Part shown: positions 44,271-53,332 of the stretch, one piece after another
How the letters are laid out: each line of letters opens with the position of its first letter
How positions within the stretch are numbered: the stretch's first letter is position 1
Assembly (NCBI GenBank): GCA_041746735.1
Contig: JBGTGP010000021.1
Coordinates: forward strand, 62,001 to 126,000
Direction: 5' to 3'
Length of the DNA: 64,000 nucleotides
DNA from: Opimibacter sp041746735
GTDB lineage: Bacteria > Bacteroidota > Bacteroidia > Chitinophagales > Saprospiraceae
Notes under the pieces: model-generated
The model's input: only the letters and a program-made list of their open reading frames with translations
Told to the model about the DNA's origin: nothing
Database searches by the model: none
Translations under genes and position numbers: made by a program

Positions 44271-45083
44271 ATGACCCGCATCACCGAAAAAGATTCCCTC
44301 TACCGGCATCTCGAAAAGATGTCGACGGCTGAGATTTTGGCCGGTATCAACAACGAAGATCAGACTGTGGCTATCCGGGTGAAAACCTGCATACCCGCTA
44401 TTGAAACACTGGTTGAAGAAATTGTCTTGCGGATGCTGGAGGGTGGACGGCTCTTTTATATTGGTGCTGGCACCAGCGGACGTTTGGGTATTCTGGATGC
44501 ATCAGAATGTCCCCCAACTTTTGGTGTAGATCACGACCGTGTGATCGGTCTCATCGCTGGCGGAGATGCGGCCATACGCCAGGCGCAGGAATTTGCTGAA
44601 GATGATTCGCAACAAGCCTGGAAAGATCTCCAACACTTTGCTATCGGACCCTCCGATGTGCTGGTCGGTATCGCCGCATCAGGCACCACACCTTACGTAT
44701 TGGGAGGTCTGACACATGCCAGAGTACATCATGTATTAACAGCCTGTATTACTTGCAATGCCGACGCTCCACTCATCGCCCTGGCCGATCATCCGATCGT
44801 GTGTGAGGTAGGACCTGAGTTCGTCACCGGAAGCACCCGGATGAAAGCCGGAACAGCGCAGAAGCTTATCCTCAATATGATCACAACGGCCACTTTTATC
44901 CGTCTCGGACGTATAGACGACAACAAGATGGTCGATATGATGCTGTCCAACAACAAACTCATCGAACGGGGTATTCGGATGATTATGGAAAAGACCGGTT
45001 GCTCCGAACAGAACGCTATGGATTTATTGAAGGAGTTTGGATCCGTTCGAAAAGCAGTGGCCATGTATCCGGGAGAAGCTTAG
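44271..45083 (+). CDS. murQ: N-acetylmuramic acid 6-phosphate etherase
   Basis: A 270-residue SIS-domain protein. It carries the MurQ signatures YIGAGTSGRLGILDASECPPTFG and EVGPEFVTGSTRMKAGTAQKLILNM. It cleaves the lactyl ether of MurNAc-6-P in cell-wall recycling. The length is a little shorter than in Escherichia coli (298). No PTS or MurNAc kinase gene is adjacent. Confidence 0.94.
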   Translation: MTRITEKDSLYRHLEKMSTAEILAGINNEDQTVAIRVKTCIPAIETLVEEIVLRMLEGGRLFYIGAGTSGRLGILDASECPPTFGVDHDRVIGLIAGGDAAIRQAQEFAEDDSQQAWKDLQHFAIGPSDVLVGIAASGTTPYVLGGLTHARVHHVLTACITCNADAPLIALADHPIVCEVGPEFVTGSTRMKAGTAQKLILNMITTATFIRLGRIDDNKMVDMMLSNNKLIERGIRMIMEKTGCSEQNAMDLLKEFGSVRKAVAMYPGEA

Positions 45084-45122
45084 AAGTTGAGAAGTTGAGA
45101 GGTTGAGAAGTTGAGAAGATAA
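45083..45122 (+). repeat. 8-bp tandem repeat after murQ
   Basis: Four units of GAAGTTGA (one with a G change) plus a degenerate fifth, starting at the stop codon. Confidence 0.85.
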
Positions 45123-45202
45123 AGAGTTTAGTTTTTAGAGTATAGTGTTTATTGCAAATGGTAGCCCAATCGATTAGAGTAAGATCACGGGAACAAACCA
45201 GG

Positions 45203-45925
45203 TTAGAGTTTGCTCACCCGACCACTACCGCTCACACGTGCGGTGACGCTGGCATCACCGGTATACCGGACATTTCCACTTCCGGAGATAGTAGACTTGA
45301 GATCACCATTTACCTTTACTTGTACATTGCCGGAGCCGCTGATATGCACATCACAGGATGAGGCGGTGTAGTTTTCTGCAAAGACACTACCTGAACCACT
45401 GATCGAAATACCCATAGCACCGGTGGATCCATGCAGGTAGACCTTGCCTGATCCACTGATATGTAAGTCGGTCTTGCGACTCGTATTGTCAAACGTGATA
45501 TTGCCTGATCCGGATATGGAGATATCCAGATCTCCTACGCCGAAAAATCGACCATCGGATTTGACCGATCCACTACCGCTCAGACTGATATCATTTATGG
45601 TGGGGACTGTTATATAGACTGTCACTTTCTTTGCATTCCTCACATTCCGGTCATAGGAAATATTCCAGTGCCCGTTCTTTACATCCCGTTTGATGATATC
45701 TAAAATATTCTGTTGACCTTCCAGCACTACTTTCTGTGTATTACCCTGCGTCAGCACTACATCGCCGCTAAATCCCAGGCTGATACCATCAAAAGAAGGA
45801 AGTGTGATTTCCTGTCGTACGATGTCACCCTCTCCTTCAATAGTTCTTGTGCCCTGGTGCTGACCGGCAGCCTGATGGGCGATGAGCAGAAACAATACAA
45901 TACTTAAGATCAATACCTTTTGCAT
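45203..45925 (-). CDS. Head-GIN-domain secreted protein (DUF2807)
   Basis: A 240-residue protein with a signal peptide (ending HQAAGQ) and a DUF2807/head-GIN domain. Ser-Gly-Ser-Gly strings recur about every 18 residues (ISLSGSGSV, ISISGSGNI, LHISGSGKV, ISISGSGSV, VHISGSGNV, STISGSGNV, RVSGSGRV), as expected for a beta-helix. The role is unknown; such proteins are abundant in Bacteroidota. Confidence 0.85.
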   Translation of the reverse strand: MQKVLILSIVLFLLIAHQAAGQHQGTRTIEGEGDIVRQEITLPSFDGISLGFSGDVVLTQGNTQKVVLEGQQNILDIIKRDVKNGHWNISYDRNVRNAKKVTVYITVPTINDISLSGSGSVKSDGRFFGVGDLDISISGSGNITFDNTSRKTDLHISGSGKVYLHGSTGAMGISISGSGSVFAENYTASSCDVHISGSGNVQVKVNGDLKSTISGSGNVRYTGDASVTARVSGSGRVSKL

Positions 45926-46004
45926 TTGATTAGATTTTTAGCTTTAGCAGATGGAATAAAAATGATCAAAAGACAAAAGAAAAAGCCGGGGGTTGCATGA
46001 CGTC

Positions 46005-46043
46005 CGGTCGTTTCGGCTGCACCTAACATCGGTCGTTTCGGCT
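46005..46043 (+). repeat. Pair of 14-bp direct repeats
   Basis: CGGTCGTTTCGGCT occurs at 46005-46018 and 46030-46043. The region from 45926 to 46160 has no gene; it also contains TTTTGTGGAT twice (46124-46133 and 46143-46152). Confidence 0.85.
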
Positions 46044-46159
46044 CCCTTTAGACTTGCATTCGCAAGCAAAAAGAACATATGATCATTATCATCATACGTT
46101 TTCTTTTTTGGCTACCTTTTTTCTTTTGTGGATTCCACAGCAATTTTGTGGATAACTAA

Positions 46160-46321
46160 AGTTGAAGCCGGGAATGGCACTAAAATTCGGCGTTGAGGTT
46201 AAAAACCTATTGAGCGTTTTATTCCATTCCCGGCCTTCTAAGGAAACATCAAATAGAAAATTGGGTTTTAAAGCCCGTTAGCAAGGTATTGATCGTCCTT
46301 AGAGTTTCAACTCTAGTTTTT
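46160..46321 (+). ncRNA. Candidate bridge RNA of the IS110 element
   Basis: In the leader, arms GCCGGGAATGG (46166-46176) and CCATTCCCGGC (46223-46233) pair perfectly, enclosing 46 nt with an inner hairpin AGGTT-AAA-AACCT. A terminal hairpin TAGAGTT/AACTCTA (46300-46315) followed by GTTTTT could end the RNA 24 nt before the transposase ATG. Bridge RNAs of IS110-group elements are encoded in this leader and have internal loops that guide target and donor. TTGAGCGTTTT (46209-46219) in the loop is complementary to sequence right after the transposase stop (47359-47369). The RNA itself is inferred. Confidence 0.45.
46300..46321 (+). terminator. Hairpin plus U tract at the end of the IS110 leader
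   Basis: A 7-bp stem TAGAGTT/AACTCTA with a 2-nt loop, then GTTTTT. Confidence 0.55.
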
Positions 46322-46344
46322 AATTAACTTCTAAACCCAAAGTT

Positions 46345-47358
46345 ATGGAAACTAAGTTGTTTATGGGATGTGATATTGCCCAGGATTCCTTTTCTTATTG
46401 TCTCAGGAGCAGCAAAGAGATTTTGCTTGAGGGAACGGTGGAGAACAACGCCAAAGCCATTCAACGCTGGCTATCCTCTCTAAAACGTACTCACAAGATG
46501 GATCTCTCTACGATGGTATTCTGCCTCGAGCATACCGGGGTCTATGGCATGATTTTGATGCGAACTCTTCACCTCCGATCATTGATCGTCTGTGTGGAAG
46601 GTGCGGCCACTATCAAGCTCTCACTTGGTTTGCAACGAGGCAAGAATGATCGTGTGGATGCCCAACGTATCGCTGAGTATGCCATGCGTTATACCGACCG
46701 GCTGAAACAATGGACACCTAAACGGGAGGTTCTGGTGAAATTACAGCTTCTTACGGGTTTGCGTTCCCGCTTGATTAAGGCCCGTAACGTGCTCACCAGT
46801 CACACAAAAGAGGCTGGAAAGTTCCTCGGCAAGCAGGAGTATATGCTGCTTAAAAAGGGCACACAGGAATCATTGAAAGGGATAGAGGTCAACCTCAAAA
46901 AGGCGGATGAGGCAATTGAAGCTTTAATAAAGAGTGATGAAACCCTTAAAAGACTAAGCGATTTGGTAACCTCTGTGGATAGTGTTGGTATGGTGACCTG
47001 TGCGGCAATCCTGGTTAGGACAAATGAATTTCAAGACATAAGGGAGGCAAAGAAATTCGCTTGTACAGCAGGGTTGGCCCCCTTTGAGCATTCCTCGGGT
47101 AAAAGTGTCCGAGGTAAAACACGAGTTAGCCATAGAGCTCATAAGGATCTGAAAACACTGCTCCACATGTGCGCTATTGGCGCCATTAGCAGAAAAGGCG
47201 AAATGCAGGATTTTTACCAAAGAAAGGTTGGTCAAGGAAAGAACAAAATGGTAGTCTTAAATGCGGTAAGAAACAAGCTGGTACACCGTGTTTTTGCCGT
47301 GGTCCGTGATGGGGTTATGTATCAAAAAAATTATCAATACAATTTGGTTTTGTCATAG
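46345..47358 (+). CDS. IS110-family transposase
   Basis: A 337-residue DEDD/serine transposase. The RuvC-like N-terminal domain has Asp10 (CDIAQDSF), Glu62 (LEHTGVY), Asp102 and Asp105 (GKNDRVDAQR). The C-terminal Tnp domain has GLAPFEHSSGKSVRGK, which places the catalytic Ser at 250 or 251. The spacing of acidic residues matches the IS621-type enzymes that work with a bridge RNA. The gene is complete and not frameshifted. Confidence 0.92.
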   Translation: METKLFMGCDIAQDSFSYCLRSSKEILLEGTVENNAKAIQRWLSSLKRTHKMDLSTMVFCLEHTGVYGMILMRTLHLRSLIVCVEGAATIKLSLGLQRGKNDRVDAQRIAEYAMRYTDRLKQWTPKREVLVKLQLLTGLRSRLIKARNVLTSHTKEAGKFLGKQEYMLLKKGTQESLKGIEVNLKKADEAIEALIKSDETLKRLSDLVTSVDSVGMVTCAAILVRTNEFQDIREAKKFACTAGLAPFEHSSGKSVRGKTRVSHRAHKDLKTLLHMCAIGAISRKGEMQDFYQRKVGQGKNKMVVLNAVRNKLVHRVFAVVRDGVMYQKNYQYNLVLS

Positions 47359-47384
47359 AAAACGCTCAACGACCTTGGATTTTT

Positions 47385-47425
47385 CTGTGAGTCTAAGATT
47401 GAACTGGTACGCGAAACAGGAAAAT
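47385..47425 (+). repeat. Dispersed repeat, copy B
   Basis: 34 of 41 identical positions with 15788-15828. It starts 26 nt after the transposase stop, so it may be the flank into which the IS110 element inserted. Confidence 0.75.
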
Positions 47426-47435
47426 TTTATGAAAT

Positions 47436-47499
47436 CCAGCCGGATCAAAAGGTGACTGAGCGGAGTCGAAGGCACCTTTCCAGCCGGATCAAAAGGTGA
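47436..47499 (+). repeat. 20-bp direct repeat pair
   Basis: CCAGCCGGATCAAAAGGTGA occurs at 47436-47455 and again at 47480-47499. Confidence 0.9.
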
Positions 47500-47503
47500 T
47501 TAA

Positions 47504-47536
47504 CCATACTTCGCAGCCGGAGGCTGCTAAGTATGG
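47504..47536. repeat. Long hairpin with 8+6-bp stem
   Basis: The CCATACTT/AAGTATGG outer stem and the inner GCAGCC/GGCTGC pair around a GGA loop, with one mismatch. It follows dispersed copy B, as a hairpin follows copy A. Confidence 0.75.
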
Positions 47537-47568
47537 CGATGGTGGAGCCGTAAGCACCCCCTCATTTT

Positions 47569-48243
47569 TTATAGTCCCTTATCTCTGATCTTAACGTCAA
47601 ATATGTCCCTCGGGAGGAAATATTCCTTTTCCCCCTCCTCATCCCCATATTCTTCATCTTCGGGTGGCCGCACTTCGTCTTCTTCGATGTCATGCCGGTA
47701 CACCCAGGCCAAAACAATACCTGCAATTCCGCCAAGTAAATGACTTTCCCAGGAGATACCCTCCTTGCCAGGAATAATCCCTTCAAAAAATCCGGCATAT
47801 AGGACCAGGATGATCAGGGCCAGCACTATGGACTTGACATTCCTTCGAAACAATCCTGTCCAAAACACCAGTGACACCATGCCATACACCACCCCGCTAA
47901 GACCTATATGATACGAATTGGGATGAGCAAATATCCAAACCCCAAGACCTGACAGCACATACAACCAGGCCATGCTCCGTAATGCAATTCGGGGATAGAA
48001 GGTAAAAACCACCGCACTCAACATCAGAAAGGATATCGAGTTATAAAATAAATGCTCCCAACTGCCGTGTATCAACGGAGATGTAAGTATACCCGGCAAC
48101 CCTTCGATATAGCGGGGAAAAACACCCAGGCGAGTAAACTTCATACCCAGAACCAACTGGAGCAAATGGATAAGCCATAAAACGATTACAAACCCGACAG
48201 GAAACCGTAATCGCCGAAAGAAGGTCGATATGTCCCTATCCAT
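47569..48243 (-). CDS. Rhomboid-family intramembrane serine protease
   Basis: A 224-residue rhomboid with six helices. The catalytic dyad is Ser116 (HIGLSGVVYG) and His168 (WESHLLGG), with the HGSWEHLFYN motif of the L1 region. A 40-residue acidic C-terminal tail (about 185-210) is extra. It overlaps its upstream neighbour by 8 nt. Substrates are unknown. Confidence 0.9.
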   Translation of the reverse strand: MDRDISTFFRRLRFPVGFVIVLWLIHLLQLVLGMKFTRLGVFPRYIEGLPGILTSPLIHGSWEHLFYNSISFLMLSAVVFTFYPRIALRSMAWLYVLSGLGVWIFAHPNSYHIGLSGVVYGMVSLVFWTGLFRRNVKSIVLALIILVLYAGFFEGIIPGKEGISWESHLLGGIAGIVLAWVYRHDIEEDEVRPPEDEEYGDEEGEKEYFLPRDIFDVKIRDKGL

Positions 48244-49027
48244 TCTGATGTTTCGGGTATCGACGGGCCACGATCCGGATAAATTCCTCGGCCATTTTCA
48301 ATCGCTTGGGATCCGACCAATGAAACTGCCGGGCAGGTCCGCTGAGCAACTTTTCACGGGCCTCGTCAAATGAATGAAGTGCATTGAGCTCAGCACAAGT
48401 CAAATCAAAAAGACTCTTATCCCCGCCAAACAACTCATTGAGCGTAAAGATGCGCTCATTGAGCCCCATTCCGGATTCAATACTTCCCAGAGGCACAGTG
48501 CTAAAACTCCCCGCCACTTCATCCCGGGTCAATACTTCAAATATTTTTACCAATGCTTCGCCCGAATCATCTGCCGTGATGGTATGAACCGTCTCCCTGA
48601 CCTGCTCTTTGATCGTGATCTGTACCGGTGTTGATTCCTGGACAGGAACAGCAGGAGCAGGAATAGGCTCAAGTGGTCGCGAGACAATCGCCGGCTCTGG
48701 AATTTCTGTCTGGGCATGAACCTCAATGGGTTCTGGCTTTGGTGGATCTGGTATCACGAACCGGACCGGATCAGTCCCAGGTGGTTCTTTGCGTTGGACA
48801 GGTGGCGTCCGGTCGGCCATCTTAGGTGACGGACTGGGAGTATCAAGTCGGCTATGTGTGTCTTCAGCAGAGGTAATCTGCTCATCTGAGACCACGTCAT
48901 ACAACTGGAGGATATATGATTTCATCAAATCCTTCTCCAGCCGGGACAGCGCATGCCCGTTTTCCTGATCGAGAAACGCCTGAATCTTCAGCAGCAGGCG
49001 GTTTGCTTTGTTCAAATTCATATTCAT
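48236..49027 (-). CDS. Bacteroidota protein of unknown function with disordered middle
   Basis: A 263-residue protein with a helical N-terminal domain (about 1-50), a long Pro/Glu-rich low-complexity linker (about 55-140) and a conserved-looking C-terminal region containing GMGLNERIFTLNELFGGDKSLFD and AREKLLSGPARQFHWSDPKRLKMAEEFIRIVARRY. There is no signal peptide, so it is cytoplasmic. It is coupled to the rhomboid gene. I know this type from other Bacteroidota but no function. Confidence 0.75.
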   Translation of the reverse strand: MNMNLNKANRLLLKIQAFLDQENGHALSRLEKDLMKSYILQLYDVVSDEQITSAEDTHSRLDTPSPSPKMADRTPPVQRKEPPGTDPVRFVIPDPPKPEPIEVHAQTEIPEPAIVSRPLEPIPAPAVPVQESTPVQITIKEQVRETVHTITADDSGEALVKIFEVLTRDEVAGSFSTVPLGSIESGMGLNERIFTLNELFGGDKSLFDLTCAELNALHSFDEAREKLLSGPARQFHWSDPKRLKMAEEFIRIVARRYPKHQNG

Positions 49028-49158
49028 CTGTTAGGCCTCACAAGGTACATATTGTCCAATGTTTAATATGACACCAGGTCGGATAATATTGTGCAAACAG
49101 GTGATTTTCCTGCCGGAAAAGGCAGTTGTTGGCAGAACAATGCATATTTGCAGCCGGC

Positions 49159-49755
49159 ATGTTTCTCGAACCTTCATTTCACACCAAACGCAGAGGCTGG
49201 ATCGAAGTGATCTGCGGCTCTATGTTTTCGGGCAAGACCGAGGAACTGATCCGCCGGCTCAAGAGAGTCAAGATTGCGGAACAGAAGGTGGAGATCTTCA
49301 AACCCGCCCATGATACACGGTACAGTGTGACCGATGTAGTGAGCCATGATGCCAGGGCTATTCTGTCCAAACCCGTGGCTCACCCGGATGAAATCCTGAA
49401 GGTCGACAATGCGATTGATGTGATTGGGATCGATGAGGCCCAGTTTTTTGATCAGCGGCTGACCGCTGTGTGCGAGGAACTGGCCCTGCGCGGACATCGG
49501 GTGATCGTCGCCGGGCTGGACATGGATTTTAGAGGCCAACCTTTTGGGCCGATGCCAGAACTGCTGGCCGTCGCAGAGTACATCACCAAACTCCATGCGA
49601 TCTGCAGCCATTGCGGAAATCTGGCCACCCATACCTATCGACTGACGACTGATGCCGAAACGGTAGTGCTCGGCGAAAAAGACATCTACGAAGCCCGGTG
49701 CCGGTATTGTTTCCATGAAGGCAATATTTTGAAACTGAAAACCAAACATCCCTGA
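49159..49755 (+). CDS. tdk: Thymidine kinase (type II)
   Basis: A 198-residue type II thymidine kinase with P-loop GSMFSGKTEEL, the DEAQFFD catalytic region, LDMDFRGQPFG and a zinc lasso with CSHCGN and CRYC. It salvages thymidine to dTMP. I chose ATG 49159 because a signal-like upstream extension is not expected. A one-mismatch -7 box (CATATTTG) lies 8 nt upstream. Confidence 0.94.
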   Translation: MFLEPSFHTKRRGWIEVICGSMFSGKTEELIRRLKRVKIAEQKVEIFKPAHDTRYSVTDVVSHDARAILSKPVAHPDEILKVDNAIDVIGIDEAQFFDQRLTAVCEELALRGHRVIVAGLDMDFRGQPFGPMPELLAVAEYITKLHAICSHCGNLATHTYRLTTDAETVVLGEKDIYEARCRYCFHEGNILKLKTKHP

Positions 49756-49764
49756 ATCAAGCAC

Positions 49765-49772
49765 TACCTTTG
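49765..49772 (+). promoter_or_regulatory. -7 box (TACCTTTG) for purH
   Basis: A perfect TAnnTTTG, 18 nt before the purH ATG. Confidence 0.55.
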
Positions 49773-49790
49773 CCCCTCAACCATCCTCCC

Positions 49791-51320
49791 ATGTCACACG
49801 TCCAGCCCATCCGCAACGCGCTGATTTCCGTTTACCACAAAGAAGGCCTTGAGGATATCATCACTCTGCTCCAACAGCATCAGGTGACCCTGTACAGTAC
49901 GGGGGGCAGCCTGGAGTATATTCGTTCGCTGGGCGCTGATGCCCGGACGGTCGAAAGCCTCACCGGCTATCCTTCCATCCTGGACGGTCGGGTCAAGACA
50001 TTACATCCCAAAATCTTTGGCGGCATTCTCGCCCGGCGTACAGAGGACCACCTCGCGCAACTGACAGATTACGGAATTCCCCCTATCGATCTCGTCATCG
50101 TGGACCTCTACCCTTTTGAAGATACGGTGAGGGCTACTGAAGATGAGCAGGCCATCATCGAAAAAATAGATATCGGAGGGATTTCCCTGATCCGTGCAGC
50201 AGCAAAAAATTACCAGGATGTCGTCATTGTCCCTTCGCGTTCAGAATATCCGATATTAAAATCCATCCTCGAAACCAAAGGAGCAGTGACAGACCTTGCT
50301 GACCGGAAAAAATTAGCCGTCCGGGCATTTGGCGTTTCATCCCATTATGATTCAAAAATTTTTGGGTGGTTCAACAAAGAATCAGATGAACCGGGTCTCC
50401 GCATTTCAGAGACAATGGCCACACCATTGCGGTATGGAGAAAATCCACATCAGCAGGCCGTCTATTTTGGAAATCCGGAGGCCAATTTTTCAAAGCGGGC
50501 TGGTAAGGATCTTTCCTACAACAATCTGGTCGACATCGATGCGGCAATCCGCCTGATGGCTGAATTTCAGCATGCCGCTCCCACATTTGCTATCCTCAAA
50601 CATACCAATGCCTGCGGGCTGGCAACACGAAGCACTACCCTGGAAGCCTGGACGGCCGCCCTTGCCGGTGATCCGGTATCCGCTTTCGGCGGTGTTCTGA
50701 TCAGCAATACGCCTATCGATACTGATACCGCCAAAGCCATTGATGAACTCTTCTATGAAGTGCTGATCGCACCCTCCTTTACCCCTGAGGCATTTGAAAA
50801 ACTCAAAGCCCGAAAAAACCGGATCCTCCTTCAACTCCATTCCTATCCCGAAAACCGGCAGCAGATCAAATCCCTTCTGGATGGATTTATAATGCAGGAA
50901 ATGGATAGCGTCACAGAGGATCCCTCCACGATCATAGAGGCCACCCATCGCAAACCCACTCCACAGGAAATGGCCGATCTGCTCTTTGCCAACAAATGCG
51001 TGAAGCATCTCAAATCAAATGGTATTGCTCTCGTTAAAAATGCGCAGCTAATAGGAATGGGCTGTGGCCAGACTTCCCGGGTAGATGCGCTTCAACAGGC
51101 GATAGCAAAAGCGAAGGCTTTCGGCTTTGATACTGCGGGAAGTGTTATGGCGTCTGAGGCATTTTTCCCTTTTCCGGATTGTGTGCAAATCGGTGATCAG
51201 GCCGGTATCACGGCCGTGATTCATCCCGGAGGATCTGTAAAGGATCAGGACAGTATCGATTATTGCAATAAAGCCGATATGGCCATGCTGATTACGGGGT
51301 TCAGACATTTTAAGCATTAA
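49791..51320 (+). CDS. purH: PurH, AICAR transformylase/IMP cyclohydrolase
   Basis: A 509-residue bifunctional purine enzyme. The N-terminal MGS-like IMP cyclohydrolase domain has STGGSLEYI and KTLHPKIFGGIL. The AICAR transformylase domain has LRYGENPHQQAVYF, the catalytic KHTNACG and the terminal FRHF. It performs the last two steps of IMP synthesis. I chose ATG 49791 because it gives the normal length. The stop is followed by 127 bp before the accessory region. Confidence 0.96.
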   Translation: MSHVQPIRNALISVYHKEGLEDIITLLQQHQVTLYSTGGSLEYIRSLGADARTVESLTGYPSILDGRVKTLHPKIFGGILARRTEDHLAQLTDYGIPPIDLVIVDLYPFEDTVRATEDEQAIIEKIDIGGISLIRAAAKNYQDVVIVPSRSEYPILKSILETKGAVTDLADRKKLAVRAFGVSSHYDSKIFGWFNKESDEPGLRISETMATPLRYGENPHQQAVYFGNPEANFSKRAGKDLSYNNLVDIDAAIRLMAEFQHAAPTFAILKHTNACGLATRSTTLEAWTAALAGDPVSAFGGVLISNTPIDTDTAKAIDELFYEVLIAPSFTPEAFEKLKARKNRILLQLHSYPENRQQIKSLLDGFIMQEMDSVTEDPSTIIEATHRKPTPQEMADLLFANKCVKHLKSNGIALVKNAQLIGMGCGQTSRVDALQQAIAKAKAFGFDTAGSVMASEAFFPFPDCVQIGDQAGITAVIHPGGSVKDQDSIDYCNKADMAMLITGFRHFKH

Positions 51321-51447
51321 TCTGTTTTCCTTCATATTTAAAAAAAATTGAAAAGTAATTACCTTGCACATAATTATTAAAACGAGAAGCCACCTATTGG
51401 CAGAATTGTAGTACTTTGAATTCTAAATCATTCTAATTTTAATCCCA

Positions 51448-53329
51448 ATGAAATCATTTCTTCATGCTTCCTTTGCAATAATTGTGTGTGTGTGTGTGTG
51501 TGTGTTGTACCGTCTTCCTATCATGCAGACACAATGCTCTTCTAGATGGTGACCTTCAACCGGATCTTCTCAATCAGCCTGCAATTCCGGTTAACATATG
51601 GCAAGGTTTTCGGTCCAAAATCATTCCCATTTCTTCGTCCCCCCGGGTATCATCTGTCATGAAACCATATTTACGTCGATATGCTGGTCATCGAACATCT
51701 TCTATACTCCATATTGACAGTTTGCATCTGGATTACCTTGTTCGGATAGAGATTCCTGATACGCTCGGCTACGATGTTACCTACGTGTATACAGCTTATA
51801 TTGGTAGTTCGATTCCACATACCTATTTTAATTTGTACCTGGAAGAATATGCGTCAGGCACCTTGAGTGATCCTTATGTACTGATGTACCGATTTGATAC
51901 ACCCGTTTCTTTGGCATTTCAATCCAATCCTACGGCCATTGACTCTTTTGTCGGGGCGGTGTCCAAGCACGAAATGGATGTTATGTTTGGTAGCGGCACA
52001 AGGGATTGCTGCGATCTGGCATCCATTGCCCGCTGCTGGGAGATTGTCTTTGGTGAACCCCTGGATGTTGTCATTTTAGATCCGACCAACCCATCGAATC
52101 CAGGCGGGCCGGGACAAGGAGGTGGTACTACAGGCCCAAGACCTCCGGGCACAGGTACCCTGCCGGGTGGCTGGGATGGAAATACGAGCACCGATTCAGG
52201 ACCAGGAGGAGGTTCAGGTGGTAGCGCACCGACTGGGTGCTGGGTAGCTAGTCATGAGAGCATTACGATTCCCGGAGCGTGGTGGTTTTATTGGGATGAG
52301 GGATGTGATGGTATTCCAGATCCCAAAGATATAACTTTTGCTCCTTCAGGCGGAGAAGTGCTTTCATCCTTTGGCGCAGGTAACTACACGGAGTGTATCC
52401 GATTACTCATTGCCTGCCAGTTTCTGAGCAGTCCTCCAACGCCTGATCCGAATCAATTGACTTTCAGCGAAAAACTAGCGCTGGACCTGGGCTTTGAATT
52501 TGCGACGGAGGAATATGACGATATAGTGGAATGCCTGGACAAGAGCAAAGCTGTGTCTTTACTTATTACCCAACTTTTGCAGCCAGGTGCACTGACCCAG
52601 GCTTGTGAGGGTAATACGTCGCCCAAAGATATGATTCATGATGCCTTATTGGCCGGATGTGCTGGAACCGGACTAACCAAAGATCAGTTTCTTGAAACCC
52701 TGAGTAGTTTATTTGATATTATCCACAAACAATCAAGCTTTATATCGGATTGCCCGTTATACGACTGTGTCTTTGAGCGTATGAGAACAGGAGACCTACA
52801 TACTCCCTTTATTTGTGATTTGCTAAGTGAATTTGACAGTCCGGATAATTTTATTTTAATCATGGATGCAACTCATTTTAGCCAATCAGGTCTAAATCCG
52901 ACGGCAGCTGCAGTAACGAAACTCAACAAAAATAGTGGTGGCCCTTTTTCCATTCTTATGCGTATTAATTCAGCGCATTGTGGAAACAACTCGATACTCA
53001 CAATATTTGAAACTCTCCAGCATGAATTAGTGCATGCGGATATATTCAGAAGATTATCTGAATATTACACTCTTGATTTTATCAATACGCTTGAAATACA
53101 GCAAGCATTACATCAATTAACTCTAGAAGAATTTGGCCCCAATGCAACTCCTGAACAACATGCTCTTATGCTGGAATATTATCTGGATCAAATGGCGCAA
53201 AGCTTACTAGATGCCAATAATGGCGTTGGCACTCTACAATTATTTAAAGATTTTATCCTAAATGGCTTTCCCGAGTCTGTTCTTCAAGTATGCGGATATA
53301 GTATAACGGAAGTAATTATACCTATTTGA
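51448..53329 (+). CDS. Phase-variable lipoprotein with HExxH motif (out of frame in this copy)
   Basis: A good start, ATG 51448, encodes MKSFLHASFAIIV and enters (TG)11 at 51483-51504. In this frame a stop comes at 51550. Past the tract, the open frame is another one (615 codons from TTG 51482 to 53329) and continues the signal as CTVFLSC with a lipoprotein-like Cys. One extra TG, or two fewer, would join them. The mature protein has a beta-rich first half, a Gly/Pro linker (52085-52220) and a helical C-half with HELVH at 53021-53035, a zinc-protease-type motif. It could still be translated weakly from TTG. The family is not recognised. Confidence 0.7.
51483..51504 (+). repeat. (TG)11 dinucleotide tract
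   Basis: Eleven perfect TG units in the signal-peptide region. Only tracts of 9 or 12 units (or 15, and so on) keep the downstream frame open from the ATG. Confidence 0.95.
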
Positions 53330-53332
53330 GTA

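Larger units (their letters stand above)
46120..47384 (+). mobile_element. IS110-family insertion sequence (ends approximate)
   Basis: A single IS110 transposase gene with a structured non-coding leader of about 200 bp. IS110 elements have no classical terminal inverted repeats, so I can only bracket the ends: left between 46044 and 46166, right between 47359 and 47385, where a dispersed repeat begins. The transposase appears intact, so the element may be active. Confidence 0.75.

Noticed and set aside
51482..51505. TTG start that avoids the TG-tract frameshift
   Set aside because: It would begin inside the repeat and give a poor signal peptide with no basic residues; the upstream ATG gives a normal one.
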